From contig NZ_BBBJ01000001.1 of the NCBI RefSeq assembly GCF_001316005.1, positions 62,001-126,000 on the forward strand: a stretch of DNA of 64,000 nt. The letters are read 5' to 3'. Origin of the DNA: Vulcanisaeta distributa JCM 11217 (GTDB taxonomy: Archaea > Thermoproteota > Thermoprotei > Thermoproteales > Thermocladiaceae). The notes beneath the pieces are model-generated. The model was not told the origin of the DNA. It searched no databases and saw nothing but the letters and a program-made list of their open reading frames with translations. The position numbers and the translations under genes are program-made. Below, piece by piece: positions 42,751 to 52,409 of the stretch (position 1 is its first letter; each line of letters starts with the position of its first letter).

Positions 42751-43832
42751 GCTCTTTGATCCGAAGCCTAAGGAAAGAAGGAGGATTTGTTTGATCGGGA
42801 TGATGAATTGAACAAGCTCAGGACTGGGCTTGGTTATCCGGTCACTTTATTGCTTGGTATAAGGAGGAGTGGTAAGTCGTCATTAATTAAGGTGCTTATG
42901 AGTGAGGAGAAGGACGTAATATGGATATACCTTGACCTGAGGAAGTATGAAGGCTATGCATACATAACCTATAAACATCTATTGAACGAATTTGAGAGGG
43001 CATTAAATACTTGGCCGAAATTCCTGAGGGAATTACTGCGTGGAATTCGTGGGGGGGTGATTATTTCAGGGTCTGGGTTTGAGATTAAATTAAGTTGGAG
43101 TAAGGATAGAGTTGAGCTTGCTGATTTATTTGATAAGTTGTCTAGCATTAGTGAGCGTGAAGGCCGTAGAATTGTAATCGTGTTTGATGAGTCCCAGGAG
43201 CTTAGGAAGCTGAAGGGGTTTAATATATTGTATCCACTTGCCTATGCATACGATAATCTTAAATTGAGCTTCATATTTACTGGGTCTCAAATCGGCATGG
43301 TTTACAGGTTTTTAAGACTTAAGGATCCAAGTTCGCCATTGTTTGGGAGAGCGATGTTTGAGGTTCGCGTAAATCCATTTACGAGAGAGCAATCGATTGA
43401 GTTTCTTAGGACCGGGTTTAGGGAGGTTGGTATTTCCGTAAGTAATAACTTACTTGAAAGTGTATATGATGAGTTGGGTGGTATACCTGGTTGGTTAACA
43501 TACTACGGCTTTAATTATCTGCAATTCGGCGATCATGAGGAGGCGATAAAGAGGACACTGGAGTATGCGGTACAACTTATTAGGCAGGAATTTGAAAACT
43601 TCCTGAGGGGGGGTAGGGAGGAGGCTAGGGAACGTTACTACGCATAATGGGTCTATGCAAGAATGGATGCAGGTGGAGCGATGTTAAGAGAATGCTGGAG
43701 GCTAAGGAGGGCTATCGCATTGATGATAAGAAGGTAACGGAGTTACTACAAAACCTAGTGGATTCATCATTTCTGGTTAAGGATGGTGACATCTATAAGC
43801 CAAGTGACCCATTAATTACTAGGGCATTTTAA
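42749..43832 (+). CDS. Archaeal AAA+ ATPase with winged helix, frame broken
   Basis: About 360 residues. Belongs to the expanded archaeal ATPase family: N-terminal LFDPKPKERR before a missing G near 42782, then LFDRDDELNKLRTGLG, Walker A LGIRRSGKSSLIKVL, Walker B IVIVFDESQELRK, sensor FTGSQIGMVYRFL, and a C-terminal winged helix CRWSDVKRMLEAKEG joined after one base is added near 43645. Members have been linked to mobile or defence-like functions but no role is proven. G7 runs at 43051 and 43607. The upstream start GTG 42749 fits the family N terminus better than TTG 42787. Confidence 0.8.
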
Positions 43833-43837
43833 TTCAT

Positions 43838-45133
43838 TCATCCAAATAGAGGTACCTTGGTGCGCTTCGGTGGCTTGGGCACGGCAATCCATAAAGCACC
43901 TGATATAAATGCTAGTATAAGCACTATTAGCAGGGCGTGTTCTAGGGCGCCGATCTCGCCATAAATGGGCACGTAGTACTGCGCGAGCAATCCCGTTATT
44001 AATGAGCCAAGGACATTACCACCTGTAACCGCGCCATTCCAGACAATAGACGTCGCCCAACTAACCTGTTCCCTCGGGAATAAGTCTCCAAGTACAGCCA
44101 TTATCAATGGGAAGTTACTGAGTACGAATAGTATGGCGAAGAATGCGAAGATTAGGTTGCCAGTGTATATGAAGGCTATGAATAATATTGCAAAGGCAAA
44201 CGTAGATAAAGATGCAATGAGTCTCCTGCCTACCTTATCGCTTAACCAGCCAAGTACTGGCTGACCCACTATGGCTGAGGCGAGCAATACTGATAATACC
44301 TCGCCATAAGTTACACTAAGCTTTATGCCAAGCACCTTATTTATGTATATCCCGAGGAACGTCTGTATACCCTGACCAGCCGTGTTTCTTAGGAGTGTTA
44401 TCAGGAATAGAAGTGCGATTAGCATTATTGATGCCTTAAGAGCCCTAGAATTACTAGGTGGGTCACCCTTATTTTTCCTCTCGTAGGCATTAACATCAAA
44501 TATGTAAATTCCGTATAACAATACCACAAGACCCACGATAAACGTTACCAAGGCTAATATCCATAGGTTGAAAACGGCACTCACCGCGCCTGCAAAGACA
44601 AGTACCGACCCAATGAGTGGATAAAGAGTCCTACCTAGACTCCCAAATGCGCCATTTATACCTAGGGCTGAGCCAGCCGTTCCGCCGTAAGTTGCTGATA
44701 ATAATGCACTGCCTATTGGATGATAATAGGCGGCACCGACGCCAGCTAATACCACGCTTATGTATACTAGGTATAAGTCATGTATTAGAAAACCTATTGA
44801 GGTGAGTCCAATGGCGAATGCCCATAGGAACATGCCGAGCGCCATGGCTCTCATGTGACCGCCAAGCCACCTAATACTAAGTGGTACTAGGGGGCTTGCT
44901 ATTGCTGATATAGCTGCGTAGAGTGCGGATAGTAGGCCTATTATTGCGTAGTTAACACCCATTTGATTTAATACTGGGAGTATTATTCCGGGTATTAGCC
45001 ACATATTTCCATCATTAATGAAGTGGCCAATCGATGTTAATCCAAGTATTGTCGCCCTATCTTTGCTCCTTTCTCCCTGTATCATTAGCGTTAGGGCTAC
45101 CCTAATGCTTTTTAAACCAATCGCGCCTAACAA
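43838..45133 (-). CDS. MFS transporter, fosmidomycin-resistance/FSR-like
   Basis: 431 residues with 12 predicted membrane helices. GLTSIGHFINDGNMWLIPGI is the N-terminal H-F-x-N-D block typical of the FSR-type branch; LSDKVGRRLIASLSTF is the MFS loop signature; YHPIGSALLS marks helix 5. No inflated runs and no frame errors, in contrast with the other MFS genes here. Substrate not predictable. Convergent with the AAA ATPase, six bases apart. Confidence 0.85.
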   Translation of the reverse strand: MLGAIGLKSIRVALTLMIQGERSKDRATILGLTSIGHFINDGNMWLIPGIILPVLNQMGVNYAIIGLLSALYAAISAIASPLVPLSIRWLGGHMRAMALGMFLWAFAIGLTSIGFLIHDLYLVYISVVLAGVGAAYYHPIGSALLSATYGGTAGSALGINGAFGSLGRTLYPLIGSVLVFAGAVSAVFNLWILALVTFIVGLVVLLYGIYIFDVNAYERKNKGDPPSNSRALKASIMLIALLFLITLLRNTAGQGIQTFLGIYINKVLGIKLSVTYGEVLSVLLASAIVGQPVLGWLSDKVGRRLIASLSTFAFAILFIAFIYTGNLIFAFFAILFVLSNFPLIMAVLGDLFPREQVSWATSIVWNGAVTGGNVLGSLITGLLAQYYVPIYGEIGALEHALLIVLILAFISGALWIAVPKPPKRTKVPLFG

Positions 45134-45205
45134 GAATTCATGAAATGATTAATGAATCACCAACAGGCGCGAAATGCTCATAAATTAAGCATAGCGTTAA
45201 GCGCG

Positions 45206-45538
45206 ATGGCGAAGGTAGTCTTCCTAATAATGAGTGATGACGTTAAGATGGATTTAGCACTAACAATGGCTGCAAACACCGTCGGCACAAATAGGTATGA
45301 GGACTTCAAAGTCATATTCTGGGGTCCTGCCCAGGAAAGGCTATTGAGGCTTGAGGGTCCTGCCAGAGATAATTTCGAGAAATTGCTAAGGGCGGGTGCA
45401 ATTGATAGTGCATGCATTAATTATGCGAGGAATAAGGGAATAGAGCAAGAGCTAACCAAGATAGGTATTAAGTTACATCCTGCCGGTGATAGGGTTGCGT
45501 ACTACATAAATAATGGGTATCAAGTGTTGGTGTTTTGA
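45206..45538 (+). CDS. DsrE-like small protein
   Basis: About 110 residues from ATG 45206; the upstream in-frame extension to 45152 lacks resemblance. MAKVVFLIMSDD strand, a helix, VIFWGPAQERLLR and a Cys in GAIDSACINYARNKG where DsrE/DsrF proteins carry their active Cys, followed by GIKLHPAGDRVAYYINNGYQ. Sulfur-relay or unrelated role; assignment rests on fold pattern only. Confidence 0.6.
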   Translation: MAKVVFLIMSDDVKMDLALTMAANTVGTNRYEDFKVIFWGPAQERLLRLEGPARDNFEKLLRAGAIDSACINYARNKGIEQELTKIGIKLHPAGDRVAYYINNGYQVLVF

Positions 45539-45652
45539 ATTTAATCAGAAAATGAAAGGGTAAATTTCTCAAACTTTCCTTAACCTCTCAGTTACTAAGT
45601 TTAGAAATAAGTGCTAATTACTGGTATTAAATGACTTAATCAATACCAATTT

Positions 45653-46591
45653 TTACCAATTGTTAACGGGATGAGACCTACCAATTAATTGATCCTTGAG
45701 ATCAGGTAATTCTAATGGCGTTAAGTATTGAATTCTTAATGCAGCAATCCTATTGCCTAAATCGCAGGAATCAGCAGGGCTTAGGCCGTACATGATGCCC
45801 GCTATGTAGGCTGCATTAAATGCATCGCCAGCGCCTATCGTCGTCACAATATTACTCACGTTATAGGGCTGGCATTGTTGAATCTCGCCATTATTCACTA
45901 GGGCAGCGCCATTACTGCCTAGCTTTACTACGGCAATGACGTTAGTGCCGTATATAGCATTTCTCAAACCATTCATATTGCTAAATAATCTCTTCATCTC
46001 CTCCTCATTCATGAGAACAGTATCCACGGACTTAACCAGGTTAATTATGAGGTCCCTATTGCTGATGGAGGGACCCGTATCGAGGAATATTTGGATTGAA
46101 TATTCGCGGGCAATTTTAATTAACTCAGTAAATGTGTTAATGATATCCCTCGTAAACGATGCGTAAAAACCATTAATGAATATAGCCCTTGAATTCCTAA
46201 TGATACCTTCATCAATATCATTAATCACTAACTCCCTACCAACGCCTAGATAACCCATGAAGGCATGGCCATTGATGCCGATTATGTTGTTGGATATTGT
46301 TACGAATCCACGCACTCTCTTCATAAACCCTGTGTGCGCGCCGGCGTCGTTAAGGTATTTAATGAGCGCGTCAGAGAACGGGTCGTCGCCTACCCTATCA
46401 ATGACGGCGACCTTAAGGCCCAGTTTACGGGCTATTAAGGCCGTGGTGCACGCACCACCTGGTGATAACGCGATTATATCGGATACCGAAACGTCACCAG
46501 CCCTAATTGGTAATTCCCTAACCCTATAATAAATATCCAATACACAGTCAGAGATTATTACCAGGTCAAATTTATCCTCATTACTTCTCAT
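45653..46591 (-). CDS. PfkB-family carbohydrate kinase
   Basis: About 312 residues from ATG 46591 (the frame extends to 46633 but that would run deep into the upstream gene). SPGGACTTALIARKLGLKV and the catalytic TTIGAGDAFNAAYIAGI with anion-hole and base Asp are definitive. Ribokinase-like: phosphorylates a sugar, nucleoside or 2-keto-3-deoxygluconate. It overlaps by 11 bases the MFS gene transcribed before it, so kinase and importer probably serve the same substrate. Confidence 0.88.
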   Translation of the reverse strand: MRSNEDKFDLVIISDCVLDIYYRVRELPIRAGDVSVSDIIALSPGGACTTALIARKLGLKVAVIDRVGDDPFSDALIKYLNDAGAHTGFMKRVRGFVTISNNIIGINGHAFMGYLGVGRELVINDIDEGIIRNSRAIFINGFYASFTRDIINTFTELIKIAREYSIQIFLDTGPSISNRDLIINLVKSVDTVLMNEEEMKRLFSNMNGLRNAIYGTNVIAVVKLGSNGAALVNNGEIQQCQPYNVSNIVTTIGAGDAFNAAYIAGIMYGLSPADSCDLGNRIAALRIQYLTPLELPDLKDQLIGRSHPVNNW

Positions 46592-47820
46592 GCTCCCACG
46601 CACTAATGCTAATTCCCTTACCAGTCTCAACACCGATCAAGTACCAAGCAAGGGAGGCTGCGAAACCAACACCGAATATCGTAACCGCCAATGCTAGATA
46701 TAAACTCACTGGCAGGTAAGACGACAGGAATATCACCGGTATTGAACCACCCAACGACATAACCCTAACAGCCGCGGTATAGGAACCCCCCCTGCGCCTC
46801 GTAACCCAATACTCAGATTTTAGCGTATCTTCAGTTAGGAAGTACGTATTTACGAGCATTGAGAATAATATGAAGAGCACCCAAAAGATGTATTGGTCAT
46901 TTACGAGACTACTAATTAATGATAGTATAAGTACTGAGATAACCAGGGATCCTAACGATGAGATGAGCAATAGCAATTTCCTGCTAACCTTGTCAGCGAA
47001 CATACTTACTGGTATTCCGGAGATGAAGGATGCTGCCGAGAAGGCGAAGATAAGCCAATTGGTGAGACTGGGGAAGTAGTAGGGCCCGAAGGTTAATACC
47101 ATTAATGTGAAACCGGCGGTATACGACCAGCCAATTAAGCCCCCCCAATCACTACCCTAACTGGTAATGGTGGTAACCTTATGGATGCTCGATTACCTTC
47201 CTTTAAATTAAGTCTCTGATCCTCAGTAATTGTTCTCCTAGCCCTGAGCCAGTATGGTGATTCGGGAATTAATGACCTAAGTAGGTAAAGCACTGGGATT
47301 ATTACGAGTATCGTCAATCCAAGCGCAAGTTTTTGAAGCGTCACTGACGTTATGCTGGCCAGGGCCAAGGCCGCGGCTAAAACGCCGCCGAAGTTTGTGA
47401 AGTTAAGTATTAAGTAGACAGCACGGCTCCTAACACCGCTTGGGAAGTATTCATGGGATGAAATCATAACCGTATTATACTCACCACCAACGGCGAGCAT
47501 TAATATGGCTATGGAAAATAGCAAGAATGCATAGTTAATACTAAGTATTAGACTCAGGGAACCTACTACGTACATAATCAACGATAAGTAAAGGCTCCTT
47601 CTCCTACCAATGGCGTCCGATATGGGTCCCATTATAGCGCCGCCGATTAGTAGCCATAGAGGTGGCAGATGGATAGTAGGGCAATTAGGGTCCTCGGTAC
47701 TGAGACCCAGTTGGAGGCTATGTAGGCTATGGAGTATATGTAAGCCTCAATCGTGGTGCTTATGGAAAATACCGTGAAAATCAACGCATGCACCCTATCC
47801 CATTTTTCGTTATTCATCAT
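46581..47820 (-). CDS. Sugar-type MFS transporter, frame broken
   Basis: About 412 residues. MGPISDAIGRRRSLYLSL is the sugar-porter loop signature; LIPESPYWLRARR is the PESPRWL motif after helix 6 of sugar/metabolite porters; a second loop MFADKVSRKLLLLISSL follows. Breaks: one G missing near 47661-47672 (ATC TGG CCA restores WPPLWLLIGG) and C7 47140-47146, where five gives VVIGGLIGWSYTAGFTLMV. Start ATG at 47820 or 47817, both inside an inverted repeat. Followed by the overlapping pfkB-type gene. Confidence 0.85.
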
Positions 47821-47861
47821 GATAGGATATCCATCCTATTTATAAAGAATTCCTATCATGA
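47817..47861. promoter_or_regulatory. Inverted-repeat operator around the MFS-kinase promoter
   Basis: Arms TCATGATAGGA (47817-47827) and TCCTATCATGA (47851-47861) are perfect inverted complements; a shorter pair ATAGGAT (47822-47828) and ATCCTAT (47833-47839) lies inside. A TATA-like element for the minus-strand gene (47838-47848) sits between the outer arms. Repeated ATAGGA half-sites around TATA and start are what a repressor of a sugar uptake operon would use. Confidence 0.7.
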
Positions 47862-47924
47862 ACCCACGAATGAATTAAAGCATGATTTGCGCAAGGAATA
47901 TTAACTAATCACGATCATTAATAA

Positions 47925-48674
47925 ATGATGGATTTATCGTTAATTTTGGGTATTATTGGGCCTATAGTTACTATAGTCACGATTTTGGGTACGACGCTTT
48001 ACTGGCTCGGTGGCAAGTTTAAGGAGATTGACATGAGGTTTAAGCAGATGGATGAAAGGTTCAAACAAATCGATGAGAGGTTTAAGCAAATCGACGAAAG
48101 GTTCGAGCAAATTGACAGAAGGTTCGAGGAAATAGATAAGAGATTCGAAAAGATAGATGAACGCTTTAATGAAATAGATAAGAGGTTTGACGTACTCGAG
48201 AGAGATTTAAAGGGTTACGTGGACACCAGGTTTGGTGAACTCAAGGGTTATGTTGATTTAAGGATTAATGAGTTTAGGAATTATATGGATGGACGATTTA
48301 ATAGGCTCATTAATGTTATTTCCGGCCAGAATGAGTTCATCACAGAGTTTCTCGGTTTTAGGGGTGTTCTTGATAGTAAGGATGTAAGTTTCGTTAAGGC
48401 TACGCTGCGCAGTATGATTACAATGGCTACTAATCCACTTACAGAGACTGAGAAGAAGAGGTTGCTTGAGCTCATTGATAAGGATGAGTTAACGCTTGAG
48501 GAGGCCGATGAATTACTGCAATTGGCTAGGAAGTTCGTCATAGAGTATGGTGATAAAGGGCCTGATGTTTGGAAGTTATTATGGTATGCGGCGGCAATGC
48601 ACGGTATAACGCTTAGGAAACTTGAAGAGAAGAAGGCGAGGGAGGGTCAGGGAAGGGGGGGTTCCAGTGAATAG
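47925..48674 (+). CDS. Membrane-anchored heptad-repeat coiled-coil protein
   Basis: 249 residues. One membrane helix (LILGIIGPIVTIVTILGTTL), then nine tandem 7-residue units of the form RFKQIDE, a continued coiled coil to about residue 130, and a helical C-terminal domain (NPLTETEKKRLLELIDK, EEADELLQLARKFV). Resembles the coiled-coil parts of DUF3782-like archaeal proteins but has no nuclease half. The tail carries a G7 run (48655). Role unknown; probably a membrane-attached rod. Confidence 0.7.
   Translation: MMDLSLILGIIGPIVTIVTILGTTLYWLGGKFKEIDMRFKQMDERFKQIDERFKQIDERFEQIDRRFEEIDKRFEKIDERFNEIDKRFDVLERDLKGYVDTRFGELKGYVDLRINEFRNYMDGRFNRLINVISGQNEFITEFLGFRGVLDSKDVSFVKATLRSMITMATNPLTETEKKRLLELIDKDELTLEEADELLQLARKFVIEYGDKGPDVWKLLWYAAAMHGITLRKLEEKKAREGQGRGGSSE
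48015..48203 (+). repeat. Nine tandem 21-bp units encoding heptads
   Basis: Consecutive 21-base units, most beginning AGGTTTAAG or AGGTTCGAG and ending in a GAT-AxG codon pair, each encoding one RFxxIDx heptad. Third-position differences between units show they are old or have been homogenised at the protein rather than DNA level. Confidence 0.85.
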
Positions 48675-48710
48675 TTAGGGTTTTAATTGCCTGGGTTCGT
48701 TGGTTCTCTC

Positions 48711-49778
48711 GTGAAGATTAATCTTGGTAAGGATTGGATCGACTTCGTGGTTGAGAATGAGGATGACCTATACGTAATTTACCTATTGATTGATCCTGGC
48801 GATATTCTTTATGGCTGGACTGTTAGGGAGTTTAGGGGGGGTAAGGAGGGTTCCAGGGGGGGCGAGAGAGTTAGGATTTACGTTGGTCTTAGGGTTGAGG
48901 GACTTGAGTACCACGCCTTCAGGGGGGGTACGCTTATTAGGGGGGGGCGTGCTTATTGAGGTTCCTGAGTGGTTTGAGGGTGCCCGGGGGGGTAGTCACC
49001 ACACGATGGAGTTGTCCTATGGGCTTGAGTATAGGTTGGTTAAGCCTAATGGGATTGATAGGGAGTTCATTGGCAAGGTTCTGGATATGTTCAGTGGGGG
49101 GGCTTCAATAAGTGTGCTACTGGTTTCGGTTTCCATGGAGGAGGTCGCTGTTGCTCATATTCGTAGGTTTGGTAGGGAGTTGCTTGGGACGATACCAATA
49201 CAGGGCAGTGGTAAGGAGGGTGAGGATTCGCTTGATAGGTTTAGGAGGTCGCTTAGGAATGCGCTTACTCAGGTTAAGCAGTGGGTGCAGGTTAGGAGGC
49301 CGACGCACATTGTGGTTGTTGGTAATCATATGACGCTTTCAATTGCTAAGGACATTATTAACGATGAACTGAACAAATTAGGCATATCGATTATTTACCA
49401 TGAGCAGGGTGAGGGTGGTTTGGCAGGTGTTTATGAGTTTGAGAGGGTTGGCGTTGATGTTCTTAGGAAGTTGAACATAAGTCTTGGACAGGAATATGTG
49501 GATGAAGTATTCAGTAGATTAGGTATGAATAATGGATTAGTCGCAGTGGGCATTGACGAGGTTAGGAAGGCACTTGAGTTTGGTGCCGTTGAGACGATGA
49601 TAGTCCTTGATGAGACGTATAAGGAGAGGGTGATGAAATGAGGAATTTAATAAGCATGGTGCTTAGGACCAGGGCGAACCTCGTAATAATACCGTCAAGT
49701 ACCGAGGGTGGTGAGAAGTTGAGGAGTATTGGTGGTATTGCCGCACTACTTAGATTCCCTATTTCTTCTCAGCCTTAG
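48711..49778 (+). CDS. pelA: Pelota (aPelota/Dom34), mRNA surveillance factor, frame broken
   Basis: About 350 residues. Rescues stalled ribosomes with aEF1alpha/ABCE1. N-terminal Sm-like domain starts VKINLGKDW with GTG at 48711, then ENEDDLYVIYLLIDPGDILY, GSHHTMEL, eRF1-like middle domain, and C-terminal IPSSTEGGEKLRSIGGIAALLRF. Breaks at G8 48940-48947 (four gives IRGVLIEVPEWFEG) and one base near 49631 (RVDEMRNLISMVLRTRANLV). Five further G7 runs between 48835 and 49096 each add a Gly. The C terminus overlaps the convergent zinc-ribbon gene by 20 bases. Confidence 0.9.
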
Positions 49779-50160
49779 TGCTGGTTCCTGGCGATCCCTG
49801 GTTTATTATCTGCGTTATCTTGTCGTAAGCCTCTAGGATAAGAACCATGGACTTGACGAGTTCATTTATCCTATCTATGTCCTTAGTCTCCTTAAGCTCG
49901 TTATTGATCATCACCAACCTCTCATAGAGCGTGTCCCTAATGTCCATGAGACCGTACTTAATCATGACCTCCTTCTCCTCAGCATCAGACCTAACAATCA
50001 CAACAGGCCTGTCACAGTTAGCGCAGTAATACTCGCCAGTCTTGAGTCTAAGCAGTGGAGTACCGCAGACCGGGCATGTGTAACTAGTCAGCGTCGCCCC
50101 CCCAGCCCTAATTAACTGAGCCATCTTCTTGGCAACCAAGTCCCTACTACTGACACTCAC
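49759..50160 (-). CDS. Zinc-ribbon protein of the Sssca1/p27 autoantigen family
   Basis: 133 residues. The N-terminal helix VAKKMAQLIRAGATL leads into a zinc ribbon CPVCGTPL...YYCANCDRP (CxxC...CxxC), followed by a long C-terminal helix. Archaeal members are common near translation or polymerase genes with unknown role. C7 at 50097 adds a Gly before the ribbon. Confidence 0.85.
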   Translation of the reverse strand: MSVSSRDLVAKKMAQLIRAGGATLTSYTCPVCGTPLLRLKTGEYYCANCDRPVVIVRSDAEEKEVMIKYGLMDIRDTLYERLVMINNELKETKDIDRINELVKSMVLILEAYDKITQIINQGSPGTSTKAEKK

Positions 50161-50338
50161 GTTGCTAAGCTAATGCTACCTGCTTATAAACCCAACGAAG
50201 CAATGCCCAAGTTAAGTATTTTAAAGCCTTGATTAGGTTCTTCGCTAAGTGATGAGTGACATGCCATGTGACTGGTGATCGATCCTGGGGGGGTACCTGA
50301 TTACATTTACACTAAGAAATAAGGTTAATAGAGTCTGA

Positions 50339-51200
50339 ATGCATGCGGCATCCGTGGAATATAGGGTATTTAGTAAGACCGGCGTTAAGATATCCATAAT
50401 AGGCATGGGAACGTATTATGACCCAGGCTGGATAATACTATCAAGACTCGGTATAAGACCTGGCTACGCGAGAAAGCTCAGGCTTTAAAGGTTGGCCTGG
50501 AGGGGGGGGCATTAACTTCATAGATACGGCAGAGATTTACGGCTCAGAACCACTGGTCGGCGAGGCTATCAAGGATTTCAATAGGGAGGAATTGTTCATA
50601 GCCACTAAGGTCTGGCCAACGCATCTCAAGTACGACGCCGTCATTAAGGCTGCGAAAAGAAGCCTTGAGAGACTGGGTGTTAAGTACATAGACCTATACC
50701 AAATACACTTCCCAAATAGGAGAGTTCCAATTACGGAGACCATGAGGGCCATGGAGTACTTAGTCGATAATGGATTAATAAGGTTCATAGGACTTAGCAA
50801 CTTCAGTCTTGAACAAATTATTGAAGCTCAGAACGCATTGAAGAAGCACGAGATCGTTTCCATTCAAATGCCCTATAGCCTAATGGATAGGAGAATTGAG
50901 AATGATATAATACCATACGCGAAGAAGAATGGTATAGCTGTGATAGCGTATTACCCACTTGGTCATGGAAAGCTCATTAGTAGATTTCCAAGAGATGCCC
51001 TGGAAATGATAAGTAGAAACCATGGTACAAAGACCGCGGCCCAAATAGTGCTTAATTGGATAATTAGTAAGCATGAGCATGTATTCCCAATACCTAGAGC
51101 CTCGAACCCCCCCAATCACGTCAGAGAAAACCTTGGCGTTGCAGGTTGGAGATTAACTGATGAAGAAATTAGGTATCTTGAGGGTATTAGATTTTCTTGA
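50339..51200 (+). CDS. Second aldo/keto reductase, frame broken
   Basis: About 285 residues. N-terminal VEYRVFSKTGVKISIIGMGT, then after a missing base near 50475 and the G8 run 50512-50519 the catalytic block INFIDTAEIYG, Lys in FIATKVWP, His in YQIHFPN, and the cofactor tail IPRASNPPNHVREN. Roughly 35 percent like the gene at 26605 by eye. The start is ATG 50339 or GTG 50354. A non-coding G7 at 50287 lies just upstream. Confidence 0.8.
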
Positions 51201-51526
51201 GTTACAGTCTTCGAATCAGCGCTGGCAATAATTAATTAAACAATTGATTCAGTGAGTCATGGAAGGTGCATAATAATCATATAAGTATTTCATGAGTACC
51301 TTGGTTCAGTAAGGTTATACGATAATGAGAAAAGGACCTTTAAGCTAAAGTTTTGATACGGTGCTTACGAGCAAGCCTTGAAAATTGCGCCATTATTAGG
51401 GAGTTGAGGCCTATGCAGTTAGATTATGGTAATTATTAGGATAGTTGTCGTTAATTCTCCTAAAGGTACCTAATAACTTTATAATTAGCACTATTTTTAA
51501 TCCCTAGTAGTAATTACGTATATTCA
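51201..51526. other. Gene-free region upstream of truA
   Basis: 326 bases, AT-rich. No frame of note, no tRNA-like arms and no repeat. The TATA-like stretch CTATTTTTAATCC at 51491-51503 is placed 24-36 bases before the truA ATG and is the likely promoter. Confidence 0.55.
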
Positions 51527-52351
51527 ATGCCGACAATGGCCTTTAAGGTGTTTTATGATGGATCATTATTTAGTGGATTTACCGGCAGTACTAACTCCAT
51601 TGAGTATTACCTGAGGAGGGCCATTAGGTACTTCATTAAGGACTTTAAGTTAAGTAAGGCCTCAAGGACTGACCCAGGGGGGGTTAGTGCCATCGGTAAC
51701 GTAATCTCAATAAAATATGGCGATAGTATTAGGTTAGTACCTGGTATGTTAAATTCTAGGTTGCCGAATGGAATTAGGATATGGGCCTGGGCTAAGGTTG
51801 GTGATGATTTTCGTGCAAGGGCTGCGGTGTCTAGGACCTATGTCTATGTAATGCCCTGGCTCTATGAGGATGTTGATTTAATGAGGAAGGCGGCGGAATT
51901 ATTTGTGGGTGTTCATGATCTAGCTAATTTCCAGGTTAGGGAGAGGGGGGGTGTGCCGACCACGGTAATGGTAAATAGCGTTAACGTTGAGAGGCTTGGT
52001 GATTATTTGGTTTTTACCGTTGTTGGTCGTGGGTTTAGGAATAAGATGATTAGGAAGATTGTCAACGCCCTTAGAATGGTTGGTTCTAATGTATTGACTA
52101 TTGATGAATTACGGGACTTAATAGAGATGAGGATTAGAAGACCAATACCGCCTGCGCCACCCTATGGATTATTATTGCTGAATGTGAGTTATGGCGATAG
52201 GGAGCCAGCCTGGATCTCTAGTATTAATGATGTTTCCTACGTAGTTAATTACTTGGTAAGTAGGTGGTATAATTCATTATCTAGTTCCTTTGTTATTTCA
52301 AAAATTCTTCATGATTTTATGGATATAAATAAATTATTTAGCCGTATTTAA
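51527..52351 (+). CDS. truA: tRNA pseudouridine synthase A
   Basis: About 273 residues. Modifies U38-40 in tRNA. FKVFYDGSLFSGFTGS, catalytic Asp in KASRTDPG(G)VSAIGNVI (family RTDxGVHA), LPNGIRIWAWAKVGDDFRAR and MIRKIVNALRMVG are present. G7 runs at 51677 and 51945 insert Gly; the first falls right after the catalytic Asp, where the spacing is invariant. Confidence 0.9.
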   Translation: MPTMAFKVFYDGSLFSGFTGSTNSIEYYLRRAIRYFIKDFKLSKASRTDPGGVSAIGNVISIKYGDSIRLVPGMLNSRLPNGIRIWAWAKVGDDFRARAAVSRTYVYVMPWLYEDVDLMRKAAELFVGVHDLANFQVRERGGVPTTVMVNSVNVERLGDYLVFTVVGRGFRNKMIRKIVNALRMVGSNVLTIDELRDLIEMRIRRPIPPAPPYGLLLLNVSYGDREPAWISSINDVSYVVNYLVSRWYNSLSSSFVISKILHDFMDINKLFSRI

Positions 52352-52409
52352 ACATAACATGGACCAAATGTTTAAATAATAAATAAAATAATATGCATAC
52401 GGGAGTTTT

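Noticed and set aside
51201-51526. tRNA or small RNA in the truA upstream region
   Set aside because: A TTCGAATC stretch near 51210 resembles a T loop but no acceptor stem or other arms pair around it.
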